Assembly: GCF_012913485.1 (NCBI RefSeq)
Contig: NZ_CP051774.1
Location: 6,138,001-6,202,000 of the forward strand
From: Luteolibacter luteus
Lineage (GTDB): Bacteria > Verrucomicrobiota > Verrucomicrobiia > Verrucomicrobiales > Akkermansiaceae
Direction: 5' to 3'
DNA length: 64,000 nucleotides
This document shows, piece after piece, positions 31,749-41,401 of the stretch. The notes under the pieces were generated by a model, which did not search any database, had not been told where the DNA came from, and saw nothing but the letters and a program-made list of their open reading frames with translations. Every line of letters begins with the position of its first letter. Positions within the stretch are counted from its first letter, which is position 1. The translations under genes were made by a program, and so were the position numbers.

Positions 31749-34700
31749 TTAGCTTGGCTCTTCGTCCTCGCCGCCGTGGTTGAGGATGAACTGCAGGTCT
31801 TCCAGGCCGAGGTTCGACGCGAAGCCTTCGTCGCCGAGCACGTTGGTGACGAGCTGGGTCTTCTGGTGCTGGAGGATGCGGATCTTCTCTTCCACGGTGT
31901 CGCGGGTGAGGAGGCGATACGCGATGACCTTGTTCTTCTGACCGATACGGTGGGTTCGGTCGATGGCCTGGTTTTCCACGGCCGGGTTCCACCACGGATC
32001 GTAGAGGATGACGTAGGAGGCGGATGTCAGGTTCAGACCGGCGCCACCGGCCTTCAGCGAGAGCATGAAGACGGACGGATCCTTGGTGGTCTGGAAGCGC
32101 TCGATCTCACCCTTACGGTCCTTCGTCTGGCCGGTGAGGTAGTGGAAGGGACGGGCTTCGAGTTCGAGGCGGGCCTTGATGAGGTCGAGCATCGAGACGA
32201 ACTGCGAGAAGACGAGCACCTTGTGGCCTTCCTCGTGGAGCTGGTCCAGGAGGTAGAAGAGGGACTCCATCTTCGCGGACTCTTCCTTGAGATACTTCGG
32301 ATCGATGAGGCCGGGGTGACAGCAGATCTGGCGAAGGCGCATGAGGCCCTGCAGAATGGCGAAGGAATTCTTCTTCACCGCTTCATCGGAATCGAGTCCG
32401 AGGAGTGCCTTCTGGATGCGCTTCAGCTCGGCCTTGTAGAGCTCCTGCTGGATGTTCTCCATCTTGGAGTAGACCTCTTCTTCCGTTCTCGGCGGAAGGT
32501 CCTGTGCCACCTGCAGCTTGGTGCGGCGGAGCAGGAAGGGACGAAGTCGGGCGGCGAGGCGGTTCTGCGAAAGCGGGTCCTTCCGCTTGTCGAAGCGCTT
32601 CTTGAAGTAGGCGCGGCTGCCGAGGACGCCGGGCATGGCGAAGGCCATGAGCGACCACATGTCGAGCAGGCGGTTTTCGATCGGCGTACCGGTGAGGACC
32701 AGGCGGTTCGCGGAGTCCAGCTCGCGGGCGCACTTGGCGGCCTTCGAGTCCGGGTTCTTGATCTGCTGGCCTTCGTCGAGGATGGTGGTGAGCCACTTGA
32801 TCTCGTTGAGGAGGTCACCGCAGACGCGCAGCTGGGCGTAGTTCAGCACCAGCATGTCGATGTTTTCCTGGGTGTCCTTCACGTCGAGGTCCTCGCGGTT
32901 GCGAAGCACCTTCACGCGGATGCCGGGAGCGAACTTCACGGCCTCGCTGGCCCAGACGTCCAAGACGGACTTCGGGCAGACGACGAGCACCGGGCGGTGC
33001 GCTTCCTTGGCGCGCTCCGCTTCTTCCATGAGCCAGAGGACGTAGGTCAGCGACTGGATCGTCTTACCGAGACCCATGTCGTCGGCGAGGATGCCGCCGA
33101 AGCCGTTCGTCGCGAGGTAGGCGAGGAAGCGGAAGCCATCGACCTGATACGGACGCAGCGTCGCATTCAGCTTCGTGGGCACGTCCGGCATGACCTCGAT
33201 CTGGATATCGCCGGCGCGATCCTTGATGCGCTTCCATGCCTTCGGGTCGAAGACATCGGCGGCCTTCGGGTCGGCAAGCTGCAGCGCGTGCATGCGGTGC
33301 GTCTCGCCGGAAAGGTCGAAGGGATCCAGACCCAGGCGGGTAACAGCCTCGCGCTGGTCGGCATCGAGCTTGATCTCGAGGCGCATCCAGGAGCCGTCCT
33401 CCATGCGGACGTAGCCACCGCGTGCGGCGACGAGCTGGCGGATCTGTGCCTTGGAAAGATTGACGCCTTCCACATCGATGACGATGCGCAGGTCGAACCA
33501 GTCGATCTCCTGGTTGATCACCTCGAAGCGGACGGCGGCGGTGACCGGGTCGTTCAAGATCGACTTGAGGCGGAGGTCGATGTCGAGCTCCACGGATTCC
33601 GGCATCGCCTTGATCCACTCCGCGAATTTCTCCGGGAATTGCTTGGTGATGCGGGATTTGAAGGAGAGCAGCTTCTCATCGTAGGTGAGGCCCATCTCAT
33701 CGAGGAGGGACGGCACCGGATAGAGTTCTTCACGGGCGAAGCGCAGGAGCTGCTTGCCCTTGAGCGCGGATTGCTCGACGAGCTCCCAGCCTTCCTTGGT
33801 GAGGCGCTCGGTGCGGCGTTCCTTCGACTCGATGGCGGTGACATCGATGACGAGGTGCTCGGTTTCCGCGGCAGTGAGGCCGGCGACGAGCTTCATCTCG
33901 AACTTCGGCTTCAGCTCCAGATCAACGACCCGCTTCTTCAGCGACTCCGGCAAGGAGGCACCGATCTTGCGGAGGAATTCCACGCCTTCCAGCGAGTCGA
34001 TGACGCGCTTCGGAATGAGGTAGCGCGGCATGACTTCGGTCTCCTCCAGCCAGCGCGGAGGTCCGGGGAATACCGTTTCGTCGGATTGATAGAGCTCCTT
34101 GCGGCCCGGCAGCATGCGGACGGAGTGGGAGACATTCTCGCCGCTATCCGTGACGAGTTGCAGCGCGAAGCTATTCGGATCGTATGGATCGTCCTCGCAG
34201 ACCCACTTGAGGGCCTCGGTGACGACCTTGAACTCGCGTTCGTCGAGGTTCACCAGATAGCCCTTCAGGGCTGGCTGGCGGAAGACGCGGTTCATGAAGC
34301 GGCAGGCTTCTTCCTGATCGAAGTCGAAGGTGGTCTCGTTCTGATCGCGGTAGTAGGAAAGGAAGTGCTCCCACAGGACCTGGCTGGAGGCATCCATGCG
34401 GAGGGCGGCCTGATGGTGCATCTGCACCAGGCGCTCGATCTCGTTTTTCTCACGGATCTGGGTCCAGAGGCCGTTGACGCCTTCCTTCACCTCGATGCGT
34501 GCCTCGTTGATCGTCGCGACAAGGCGGAAGGCCACCTCGATCGGCGGATCCTGAGGCGGGCGCTCGTTGACCTGCTCGATGCGGTCGTACCAGGAAGCGA
34601 CCTCGCGCTCCTGCTCCCAATCCGCCATTTTCTTCTGAACGTGGGCCAGATCGGTGATCACGTTCATGAACTCCGGGTAAGGGAGCTTCTTCTTGTAGAA

Positions 34701-35243
34701 AGCGTAGGCCAGGTAGTTCCAGAACTCGAGGATATCGCCCGGCGGCATCGGCCACAGTTCGAGCGGCTCGTAGGTGGTGATTTCCCAGCGAGGCGTGATG
34801 CGGACCATGTCGTGGTCGTGCAGTTCGCCTTCGATCACGTAGCGGCGATAGCGCTTCTCGATCTTGGAAACGAAGTCGGCTTCCTTGTCGTCCAGTTCGC
34901 GGCCGAGCTTGTCCTCGATGATGTCGAGGATCGGGGTGTCGTCGAATTCATTGGGCGACTCCGGGAGGTCTTCCCCGCGGTGCATGCGCTCCATCATGGT
35001 CGCGTATTGGCACGCGCCGGAGATCAGCTCGTCTTCCGCGGTACAGGAGCCGAACCAGCGGTTGCCCTGCAGGCGGAGGCTGGTGCGGAAGGTTCCCGAC
35101 TCGTCCTCGACGCGCCCTTGGATGAAGAGGTGATTCCCGAAAATCTGGGTGACGGCGCCGTCCTTTTGGAGCTTCTCGCCTCGTTTTCGGGCGTCTTCAG
35201 GGAAACTATTTAGGAAATTAAGGGTCGCGCGGTCCGGATTCAT
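31749..35243 (-). CDS. SNF2-family DEAD/DEAH-box helicase
   Basis: A 1,164-residue protein. Residues 1-650 form a long N-terminal region of unknown fold with an early Cys pair (GSCTAEDELISGACQY) that may be a degenerate SWIM zinc site. The ATPase begins near residue 700: GFRFLAYL, motif I DDMGLGKT, motif II DEGQ (usually DEAQ or DEAH), motif III LTGTPIENR. The helicase C-terminal domain has HKVLVFSQF, LKAGGAGLNLT, DPWWNPAVENQAIDRTHRIGQ and the final ETV-type KIRILQ. Such bacterial RapA/SNF2 proteins translocate on DNA and remodel nucleoprotein. ATG 35243 is chosen because upstream codons are atypical. Confidence 0.92.
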   Translation of the reverse strand: MNPDRATLNFLNSFPEDARKRGEKLQKDGAVTQIFGNHLFIQGRVEDESGTFRTSLRLQGNRWFGSCTAEDELISGACQYATMMERMHRGEDLPESPNEFDDTPILDIIEDKLGRELDDKEADFVSKIEKRYRRYVIEGELHDHDMVRITPRWEITTYEPLELWPMPPGDILEFWNYLAYAFYKKKLPYPEFMNVITDLAHVQKKMADWEQEREVASWYDRIEQVNERPPQDPPIEVAFRLVATINEARIEVKEGVNGLWTQIREKNEIERLVQMHHQAALRMDASSQVLWEHFLSYYRDQNETTFDFDQEEACRFMNRVFRQPALKGYLVNLDEREFKVVTEALKWVCEDDPYDPNSFALQLVTDSGENVSHSVRMLPGRKELYQSDETVFPGPPRWLEETEVMPRYLIPKRVIDSLEGVEFLRKIGASLPESLKKRVVDLELKPKFEMKLVAGLTAAETEHLVIDVTAIESKERRTERLTKEGWELVEQSALKGKQLLRFAREELYPVPSLLDEMGLTYDEKLLSFKSRITKQFPEKFAEWIKAMPESVELDIDLRLKSILNDPVTAAVRFEVINQEIDWFDLRIVIDVEGVNLSKAQIRQLVAARGGYVRMEDGSWMRLEIKLDADQREAVTRLGLDPFDLSGETHRMHALQLADPKAADVFDPKAWKRIKDRAGDIQIEVMPDVPTKLNATLRPYQVDGFRFLAYLATNGFGGILADDMGLGKTIQSLTYVLWLMEEAERAKEAHRPVLVVCPKSVLDVWASEAVKFAPGIRVKVLRNREDLDVKDTQENIDMLVLNYAQLRVCGDLLNEIKWLTTILDEGQQIKNPDSKAAKCARELDSANRLVLTGTPIENRLLDMWSLMAFAMPGVLGSRAYFKKRFDKRKDPLSQNRLAARLRPFLLRRTKLQVAQDLPPRTEEEVYSKMENIQQELYKAELKRIQKALLGLDSDEAVKKNSFAILQGLMRLRQICCHPGLIDPKYLKEESAKMESLFYLLDQLHEEGHKVLVFSQFVSMLDLIKARLELEARPFHYLTGQTKDRKGEIERFQTTKDPSVFMLSLKAGGAGLNLTSASYVILYDPWWNPAVENQAIDRTHRIGQKNKVIAYRLLTRDTVEEKIRILQHQKTQLVTNVLGDEGFASNLGLEDLQFILNHGGEDEEPS

Positions 35244-35529
35244 TGCTGGAAATGCGATGCTTCCGCCGTCGCATGCTTCCGGCACCTTGCACAAGGAAGG
35301 ACGTGACGGCGGGGCGCGACGATAGACCCCTATTTTGGGGAGGGGCAATAAAAACCTGAGGCGACCTTTTTGCGCAAAAGCACGTAGCAGCCACTCGTCA
35401 CCGCATCGTAACTACGAAGGCATGACGCGAAACAAACGTTCGCGAGGCGAAGGGGTGGTTTTCAGCCATCGCGTCACCGGGAGCAGTGGGCACTCGCCAA
35501 TTCCGACCGCTCCCCCATCCTGTCGGAAG

Positions 35530-36306
35530 ATGAATCACCGCTCCCGGATTTGCCGCGCTGCCGCCCTTTTTCTCGCGGTGACCGGACTGTTTTCCTGCGA
35601 TCGCCACGAGACGGCGACGGGTAATCTGCCGCAGGAGAAATCCTCGCGAGCACCGCTGATCGGCATCGCGAGCGTGAATGGGGAGGCCTATGTGCGGGCG
35701 ATCCATGCGGCCGGTGGCGTGCCGGTGATCCTGCCGAACCAGGACGATGATCCGGCAGCGATCGATGCGTATTTGAAGGAGCTGGACGGCCTGCTCCTGC
35801 CGGGCGGTGCGGACATCCCGCCTGCGGAGTATGGCGAGGAAACGCATCCCACGGTGGAGGTCCTGGATCAGAATCGCTTTCGCTTCGAGAAGGCGATCGG
35901 GAAGGCGTGGATCGAGAAGACGAAGAAACCCCTGCTCGGCATCTGTCTGGGCAGCCAATGGATCAGCGTGCTGCACGGCGGTTCACTGGTGCAGGATATT
36001 CCATCGGAAGTCGGCGGAAATCATCGGGATACGAAACATGCGGTGAAGCTGGAGCCCGGCACACGCTTGCAGCAGATCTATGGGGATGCGGAGTTCGAGG
36101 TGAATTCCTTCCATCACCAGTCGGTGGATGATGCCGGCAAGGGCCTGCGCATCGCCGCCCGTGGTGCGGATGGCGTGGTCGAGGCGACGGAGACGACGGA
36201 TCCGGAGCGCTTCCTGATCGGCGTGCAATGGCATCCGGAAAAGATGCTTCCCGGTGATGCGCGGCAGGGCCGTTTGCTGGAGGCCTTCGTCGCGGCGGCG
36301 AAGTAG
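35530..36306 (+). CDS. Class I glutamine amidotransferase-like (gamma-glutamyl-GABA hydrolase, C26) lipoprotein
   Basis: A 258-residue protein with a lipoprotein leader ([13 protein letters not shown]). The mature part is a peptidase C26/PuuD-type amidotransferase: [23 protein letters not shown], the nucleophile elbow LGICLGSQ (Cys139), NSFHHQSVD, and VQWHPEK with His235 and Glu237. C26 enzymes hydrolyse gamma-glutamyl amides such as gamma-glutamyl-GABA. Lipoprotein export is unusual for this mostly cytosolic family and suggests a periplasmic peptide or glutamyl substrate. The start at 35530 is the first ATG giving a leader. Confidence 0.87.
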   Translation: MNHRSRICRAAALFLAVTGLFSCDRHETATGNLPQEKSSRAPLIGIASVNGEAYVRAIHAAGGVPVILPNQDDDPAAIDAYLKELDGLLLPGGADIPPAEYGEETHPTVEVLDQNRFRFEKAIGKAWIEKTKKPLLGICLGSQWISVLHGGSLVQDIPSEVGGNHRDTKHAVKLEPGTRLQQIYGDAEFEVNSFHHQSVDDAGKGLRIAARGADGVVEATETTDPERFLIGVQWHPEKMLPGDARQGRLLEAFVAAAK

Positions 36307-36329
36307 ATCCTGCGTCCGGATTCGCGGGG

Positions 36330-36353
36330 TTTTGTGACGAATTCTTCACGAAA
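36330..36353. promoter_or_regulatory. 24-bp imperfect palindrome, possible operator
   Basis: TTTTGTGACGAA / TTCTTCACGAAA pairs at 10 of 12 positions around a central GAATTC. It lies 24 bp after the C26 stop and 93 bp before the PEP-CTERM-like gene. It could be a repressor site for that gene or a weak terminator for the C26 gene. Confidence 0.35.
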
Positions 36354-36445
36354 GATTTTCCGTATCTCTGCGGTCATCTTCGCCCTATCTTAATCGACCG
36401 GACTCGCTTGACATGGCGTTTCCCGCGATCTTCCCTGCGTGGCAT

Positions 36446-37246
36446 ATGAAGCGGATCCCCGTCGTCTTCCTTGCCTTGTTAGGTTCCCTCCAAGCAGCCG
36501 TCGTCCTGGACTTCGATACCCCCGGCCAGTTTGCGGCGAATTTCTCCTCCGGCCAAAGCGGCCCGATCACGCAGTCCGCGAGTGGTGGCGCGAACGGGAG
36601 CGGCTCCCTGAATCTTTCCGGGATGAATGGCAGCGCCGCCACCCAGCAGATCATCACTTTCAACCAAGCCTTTTCAGGAGATCTGGAGAGCTGGAGCGCC
36701 AGCATCTACTATCGTGGCGATGCCCTGAATTTCTGGCAGTTCGGCTTCACCACCGAAGAGGCCCCTGCCCTGACCGAAGGCTGGGCAAGCCAAGGAAACA
36801 GCTTCTTGCCGGTGATACTTTTCGCCTCGGGAAGCGTGGACGATGGGGCCATCGGATTCACGAGCTACTCACCGAGCAATCCGGTCAACGGGGGGATCAC
36901 TGACGGGCAGCTCTTCAATATCCCCGGCGACCTCCCTTCGACCAACGAGTGGTATCAGTATAGCTTCGCGGTCGAATACCTCGGGCTGTCCCAATATTCC
37001 GTGGAAGGGACGCTGAGAGCGGCGAATGCCGATGGAAGCCTCGGTGCCGTCCTGGGCACGGTCAGTTCCACCTTCACGAATCCGGAGCTGGCGGCGGACG
37101 ACAGCGTTTACCTGTACATCAACATGTATCAGGGTCAGGCGATCGATAACTTCACCACCACCGTTCCCGAAGTTTCGGGAGCCATGCTGGGAAGCATCGG
37201 TCTGGTGAGCGGCCTGCTCTGCTCCCGCCGCCGCAAGCGGGATTGA
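36446..37246 (+). CDS. PEP-CTERM-like exported protein
   Basis: A 266-residue protein with a signal peptide (IPVVFLALLGSLQAA) and a C-terminal sorting tail: VPEVSGAMLGSIGLVSGLL then CSRRRKRD, that is, Pro-Glu near the end, a hydrophobic helix and a basic cluster. The motif reads VPEV instead of the usual VPEP. The body is a Ser/Gly-rich beta sandwich (DFDTPGQFAANFSSG, WYQYSFAVEYLG) typical of laminin G/concanavalin-like surface proteins. PEP-CTERM proteins are sorted by an exosortase and often released with exopolysaccharide. The upstream in-frame start at 36413 lacks a leader. Confidence 0.8.
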   Translation: MKRIPVVFLALLGSLQAAVVLDFDTPGQFAANFSSGQSGPITQSASGGANGSGSLNLSGMNGSAATQQIITFNQAFSGDLESWSASIYYRGDALNFWQFGFTTEEAPALTEGWASQGNSFLPVILFASGSVDDGAIGFTSYSPSNPVNGGITDGQLFNIPGDLPSTNEWYQYSFAVEYLGLSQYSVEGTLRAANADGSLGAVLGTVSSTFTNPELAADDSVYLYINMYQGQAIDNFTTTVPEVSGAMLGSIGLVSGLLCSRRRKRD

Positions 37247-37278
37247 GATCCACGACGGCGCGGGTCGCGGCGTTGGCG

Positions 37279-37983
37279 TTATTCGCGGAGGGTCACATTC
37301 CGGAATTCGATGCCTTCGCCGTGGTGCTGCAGGGCGATGGGTCCCCTTTCCGGAAGCCCGGGCATCCGCGCGTCATCGATCACCAGCTTGCCATTGAGCT
37401 CCACGCTGACGTGGTCTCCCTTGGCGGTGATCTTGAAGTGATTCCACTCTCCCGGGTGGTGGTCCGCGCATTCCTTCGGCACGCAGGCGGCGCGGACTTC
37501 CGGAGGCATGCCGGGCTTCTTCTTCCGGTATCCGTAGAGTTCGCCCGAGCCCGCGGACTTGCAGACAATATTGATCTGCGACATCACATCGCCGCGGATC
37601 AGGATGCCGCTGTCACCGCCGACAAGGCGCTCTTCCTTTTTCTTGGTGCCGTCCTCGTTCAAGGCATCGTCGCCATTGGGCAGGATGATCTTGAGCATCT
37701 TTTTCACGGGAGGATCGGGAAAGCGCCAGTCCAATTCGAGGACGAAGTCGCCGTATTCCTTCTCGCTCCACAGTTCCTTGCCGTGAGCCTTTTCATCGGT
37801 GATGCCACGGATCACGCCATCCTTCACGGACCATGCCCATGCGACATCCCCGGGCGTCTTCCAGCCCTTCAGATCGTGACCGTTGAAAAGCGGAACGGGA
37901 TCCTTCGGCTCCGCCGCAGCGACGCAGGTGAAGATGCCGAGAAATGCAGCGGCAAGCGCGCGCGAACGGGATGGAGTCTTCAC
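37279..37983 (-). CDS. 3-keto-disaccharide hydrolase (DUF1080) family protein
   Basis: A 234-residue secreted protein (leader LAAAFLGIFTCVAAA). The fold is the concanavalin-like DUF1080 domain: PLFNGHDLKGWK, WSVKDGVIRG, YGDFVLELDWRF, GGDSGILIRGD and the C-terminal GPIALQHHGEGIEFRNVTLRE. Some members hydrolyse 3-keto-glycosides made by periplasmic oxidoreductases; the specific substrate here is unknown. It stops 7 bp before the TonB receptor's 3' side, both on the minus strand, and may share that transcript. Confidence 0.9.
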   Translation of the reverse strand: MKTPSRSRALAAAFLGIFTCVAAAEPKDPVPLFNGHDLKGWKTPGDVAWAWSVKDGVIRGITDEKAHGKELWSEKEYGDFVLELDWRFPDPPVKKMLKIILPNGDDALNEDGTKKKEERLVGGDSGILIRGDVMSQINIVCKSAGSGELYGYRKKKPGMPPEVRAACVPKECADHHPGEWNHFKITAKGDHVSVELNGKLVIDDARMPGLPERGPIALQHHGEGIEFRNVTLRE

Positions 37984-37990
37984 GGCAGGA

Positions 37991-40195
37991 TCAGAAGTGG
38001 TAGTTCAGTCCGGCGAGGATCGCACGGCCGCCGGTGATGTCTTCGTGGCGGAAGTCGCCATTGGTCTTGGTCTCCGTCTCGAAGCGTTGCTCGTCGAAGA
38101 GATTGATCACCTCCACGAAGGCTTCCAATCCAGCGCCGAGCCGCTGATGGGCAGACAGGTTCACGATCCATTCGGACAGGTAGCCGATGCGGGTGCCATC
38201 CGTCTCGGACCACTCGAAGTCATCGACGAAGTTCCCGTAGATCGAGAAGCGGGTGCCGGTCTTTTTGAATTCATAGTCCACGCCGACGTTCGAGATGAAC
38301 TCCGGTTGCTCCTCAAAGGGACTGGTCGCGCCGCTGGCGTAGTGTACGCGGGAGGAGTAGATGGATTGGTTCGACCACAGGGAAAGCCCCTCCAGCCAGG
38401 TGATGCCCGCATCCCCCAGATCGAAGCGCTCATCGAGTTCCACGCCTTTCAGCCAGCCATCGCCGACATTGCGGGACTGGTAGAGATCATAGGTATCCCC
38501 ACCGACGAGGACGGTGCCCGCGCGGTCCTCCTGGATGACGTCGGAGATCTCCTTGTAGAAGACATTCGCGGCGATGAAGAAGGGGCCCTTCTTCCAATCC
38601 ACCCCGAGGTCGACGTTCCAACTCTTCGCGGGATCGAGATCCGGATTGCCGATCTCCACGCGCTCGTCGTCGTCATTGATGCGGCGGTAAGGGCTAAGCT
38701 GATCGAACTGCGGGCGATTGACCGTGCGGGAGAGCCCGAGATGAACGGAGACTTCCTTCGAAGGCTGGTAGAGCGCGTGCAAGGCCGGATTCCAGTCCAT
38801 GGTGGAACGTGAGGACTGGCGGGTCCCGCCGTCACGTGAATCGAGCTTCATGTGCTCCGCGCGGAGTCCCGGCAGGAGGCTGAGGTCCTCCGTGAGCCAG
38901 ATCTGATCCTGCACGAAGCCGGCGATGTAATCCTCGCTCAGGCGATAGCGGTCGGCCGGAGTAGTCAGATCGGTCACCACGCCGGCATCGTCAAATTCGC
39001 GGAGATGGGAATCGCTCTCGCGGTTCTTGGCACGGGCTGCGATGCCGAAGCGGACTTGCTGCTTCAGGGGTGTGGCGAGATCGAGGATGGTCTTGGTCTG
39101 GAAATCGAAGGTCTCATCCTCCTTGTAGTAGTCCTCCAGCGAGCTGCCATCGTAAGTCATCACGCCGCCACTCTCCTTGTAGGAATCCGTGAGGGAGCGC
39201 GGCATGCGTTCGAAGGACTTGTAATAGGCCATCACGGATTCCTGGCGGGCATCCTCCGACCAGCGATGGACGCTGGTCGCGGTCGCGCCTTCCGTTTGTT
39301 CGCGGCGGTCTTCGGCATCGTCATCAAAACTCTCGTCCTTGCTCGCGGCCTTGGTGTAATCGATCCCGCTCTTTTGGCTGCGCTTCTCGATCTCGCGGCG
39401 GAGGTAGAGCGGCTTGATGTGAAACTCGCCGCCTTCGTAGAAGAAGCCTGCATCGAGGAAAGCCGAGTAGGTTTCCACCGGAGTGTCCTCATGGCGCACG
39501 CTGCCTTTCTTGAGTTGGCCATTGGCGGCGTAGTCGAAGGTGTTCTTCACCTTCAGCGTGGGATCCAGCCCGTAGCTGAATGCGGCGAGCGTGCCGAACC
39601 ACTCGACCGGCCGTCCGCCGAGGAGCACGGAGCCATCCCAAAGCGGGGTTTCCCGGTTGCGGGCACCGTAGCCGAGATGAACGTCGCCGGAGAAGCTGGT
39701 AGGGATATCGATCGTCTCGAGTTCGAGGCGTCCGGCGATGCCATCACTCTCATATTCGGCGGTGGGATTCCGGATGATCTTGGCTTCTTTGAAGAGCCCG
39801 GTGGGCAAGCGGTTCAGCTGGAACTCCCGGGCCTCCCCTGATCCTTCCGGGATTGAAACACCGCTGATCTGGGTGCGGGAGTAGCCCTTCGGCATGCCGC
39901 GGAGTTGCAGGTCGTCGTTCTCATTGATGTTCCCGTTCAGGTAAACGCCGGGAGCATACTTCAGTGCGTCACCGAGTTGGAGGGCCGGGCGTTCTTCCAG
40001 TTCTTCCTGGCTAAGGCCTGCCATGGGGACGGGCGAAGCCATGCGCTCCACCTCTATCGTGCCGGGCCTCATGGCCTCCACCACCAGAGGCGGCAAAGGC
40101 TGCTCCGACTCTTCAGCACGCACGCGGGATGTCGCCCCGAGCATCATTCCGACGGATGAGGTGATCCCCAGTTTCCAGGTCCAAGCTGAACGCAT
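37991..40195 (-). CDS. TonB-dependent outer membrane receptor (probably phytase-linked)
   Basis: A 734-residue outer-membrane receptor with a leader (ATSRVRAEES), a plug domain (about residues 40-170, with LGDALKYAPGVYLNGN and DDLQLRGMPKGYSRTQISGV) and a 22-strand barrel ending in the classical C-terminal Phe (LAGLNYHF). No TonB box sequence was clearly identified. The upstream partner gene encodes a beta-propeller phytase; this pairing is known in other bacteria, so the receptor may import inositol phosphates or phytase products. The ATG at 40195 follows a basic stretch; the frame extends to 40306. Confidence 0.87.
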   Translation of the reverse strand: MRSAWTWKLGITSSVGMMLGATSRVRAEESEQPLPPLVVEAMRPGTIEVERMASPVPMAGLSQEELEERPALQLGDALKYAPGVYLNGNINENDDLQLRGMPKGYSRTQISGVSIPEGSGEAREFQLNRLPTGLFKEAKIIRNPTAEYESDGIAGRLELETIDIPTSFSGDVHLGYGARNRETPLWDGSVLLGGRPVEWFGTLAAFSYGLDPTLKVKNTFDYAANGQLKKGSVRHEDTPVETYSAFLDAGFFYEGGEFHIKPLYLRREIEKRSQKSGIDYTKAASKDESFDDDAEDRREQTEGATATSVHRWSEDARQESVMAYYKSFERMPRSLTDSYKESGGVMTYDGSSLEDYYKEDETFDFQTKTILDLATPLKQQVRFGIAARAKNRESDSHLREFDDAGVVTDLTTPADRYRLSEDYIAGFVQDQIWLTEDLSLLPGLRAEHMKLDSRDGGTRQSSRSTMDWNPALHALYQPSKEVSVHLGLSRTVNRPQFDQLSPYRRINDDDERVEIGNPDLDPAKSWNVDLGVDWKKGPFFIAANVFYKEISDVIQEDRAGTVLVGGDTYDLYQSRNVGDGWLKGVELDERFDLGDAGITWLEGLSLWSNQSIYSSRVHYASGATSPFEEQPEFISNVGVDYEFKKTGTRFSIYGNFVDDFEWSETDGTRIGYLSEWIVNLSAHQRLGAGLEAFVEVINLFDEQRFETETKTNGDFRHEDITGGRAILAGLNYHF

Positions 40196-40251
40196 GCAGC
40201 CCCAAACGCGCGGCCCCGGAGATCCTTGGGGATTTTTCGGGAATATTTTTG

Positions 40252-41340
40252 TTAGGGCCCATTGTCCGGGGAAAGCGAAAGCCCGGCGCCGGCGATGTCC
40301 TCCCAAGAGTAGAAATGATAAGTGCGGTCCGCGGACATCGCGACGAAGAGTCCCTTCGGGAAATCAGGCCCTAGAGGGACCGCCGTCACATCGCTGCCGT
40401 CACTATCTGTAGCAACTACTTGGACCGACTTCAGGAAGGCGTGGGAGCCATCGCCGATCTCCCTGCGGAAAATGCGGAAAGAGTTTGCCGCCTGGTCGGA
40501 GACCAGCAGGTAGCCGCTACGGTTACCGGTGGGGTAGATGGAAATCCCCTCGCGGTCCTTGGTGAAGCCATCGCGACCGGTGACGGAGCGTTCGACCGCT
40601 GCGTCAGGAGCATCCGGATCCGCGGCATACTCGCGGACGCCGTAGGTCTCATCCGAATAGAAGACCGATCCTGCCGCTGAATCCACCGCGATAGATTCGA
40701 TCTCTTTCTCGCCAGTGAAGCTGCCGAATTTCCGGGCGAGTGACATCTTCACCTGCCCCTGCCCGTCGTCCTTCAGGCGATACTGCCAGAGGTAGCCGTC
40801 CTTCGGCCCGCTCTTGCCACCGACGATGGCGAAGGATGCGTGGTCGCGCGGCCGTTGATAGAGGGCGATGCCCATCGGCGCACGCTCCGCATCCCCATCA
40901 AAGACGACGAGATCCCCACGATCAAGAGGGGTGAGATCCGGGAGGAGGAAGACCCGCAGGCGCTGCATCTCCCGCTCCGTGAGCACGGCGATGTCCACCT
41001 GCTTGCCCCCGAGCTGGAAGCCGCTGAGGACATCCACATTGTTGGGCCGTTTCAGGCCGCCGACGCGCTTGACGATCTTGCCATCGAGGCCGAAAGCGAA
41101 GAGCCCGCCATCCGTGTTCTTGTCGGTGCCGAGCACCAAGCTCTTCAAAGGATCGGCGGGATTGATCCAGATGGCCGGATCATCCGAATCGTGCGGCACC
41201 GGTTCCGTGATCACCTTCGGGCGGATCACGGCGGTGCCGCTGGCAGCGGCTTCCTCACCATGCAGAGGCGGTAATCCCGGCACCAGCATCAGGGCCAGAA
41301 GCAAACGCCTGCCAATATCACCGACACCGCAATGGATCAT
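40252..41340 (-). CDS. Beta-propeller phytase (3-phytase)
   Basis: A 362-residue secreted enzyme (leader LLLALMLVPGLPPLHG) that removes phosphate from phytate. Family motifs include DSDDPAIWINPADP, LVLGTDKNTDGG, LKRPNNVDV, IESIAVDSAAGSVFYSDE and KDREGISIYPTG, with the acidic residues that hold catalytic calcium. It precedes the TonB receptor by 56 bp on the same strand and is very likely co-transcribed. Together they form a phosphate-scavenging unit. The ATG at 41340 gives a correct leader. Confidence 0.9.
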   Translation of the reverse strand: MIHCGVGDIGRRLLLALMLVPGLPPLHGEEAAASGTAVIRPKVITEPVPHDSDDPAIWINPADPLKSLVLGTDKNTDGGLFAFGLDGKIVKRVGGLKRPNNVDVLSGFQLGGKQVDIAVLTEREMQRLRVFLLPDLTPLDRGDLVVFDGDAERAPMGIALYQRPRDHASFAIVGGKSGPKDGYLWQYRLKDDGQGQVKMSLARKFGSFTGEKEIESIAVDSAAGSVFYSDETYGVREYAADPDAPDAAVERSVTGRDGFTKDREGISIYPTGNRSGYLLVSDQAANSFRIFRREIGDGSHAFLKSVQVVATDSDGSDVTAVPLGPDFPKGLFVAMSADRTYHFYSWEDIAGAGLSLSPDNGP

Positions 41341-41401
41341 CGCTCGTCTAACGGGCGAACAACGGATTTCTTGGGAGAAGGTGGAAGGAACCGGAATCGG
41401 A

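Noticed and set aside
31776-35213. 1,145-codon open frame on the plus strand opposite the SNF2 gene
   Set aside because: Antisense to a well-supported helicase; its composition mirrors the sense codons and no domain is visible.
36408-36445. TTGACA before the PEP-CTERM-like gene as a -35 box
   Set aside because: No -10 box at 16-18 bp spacing, and the coding start would be only 32 bp downstream.
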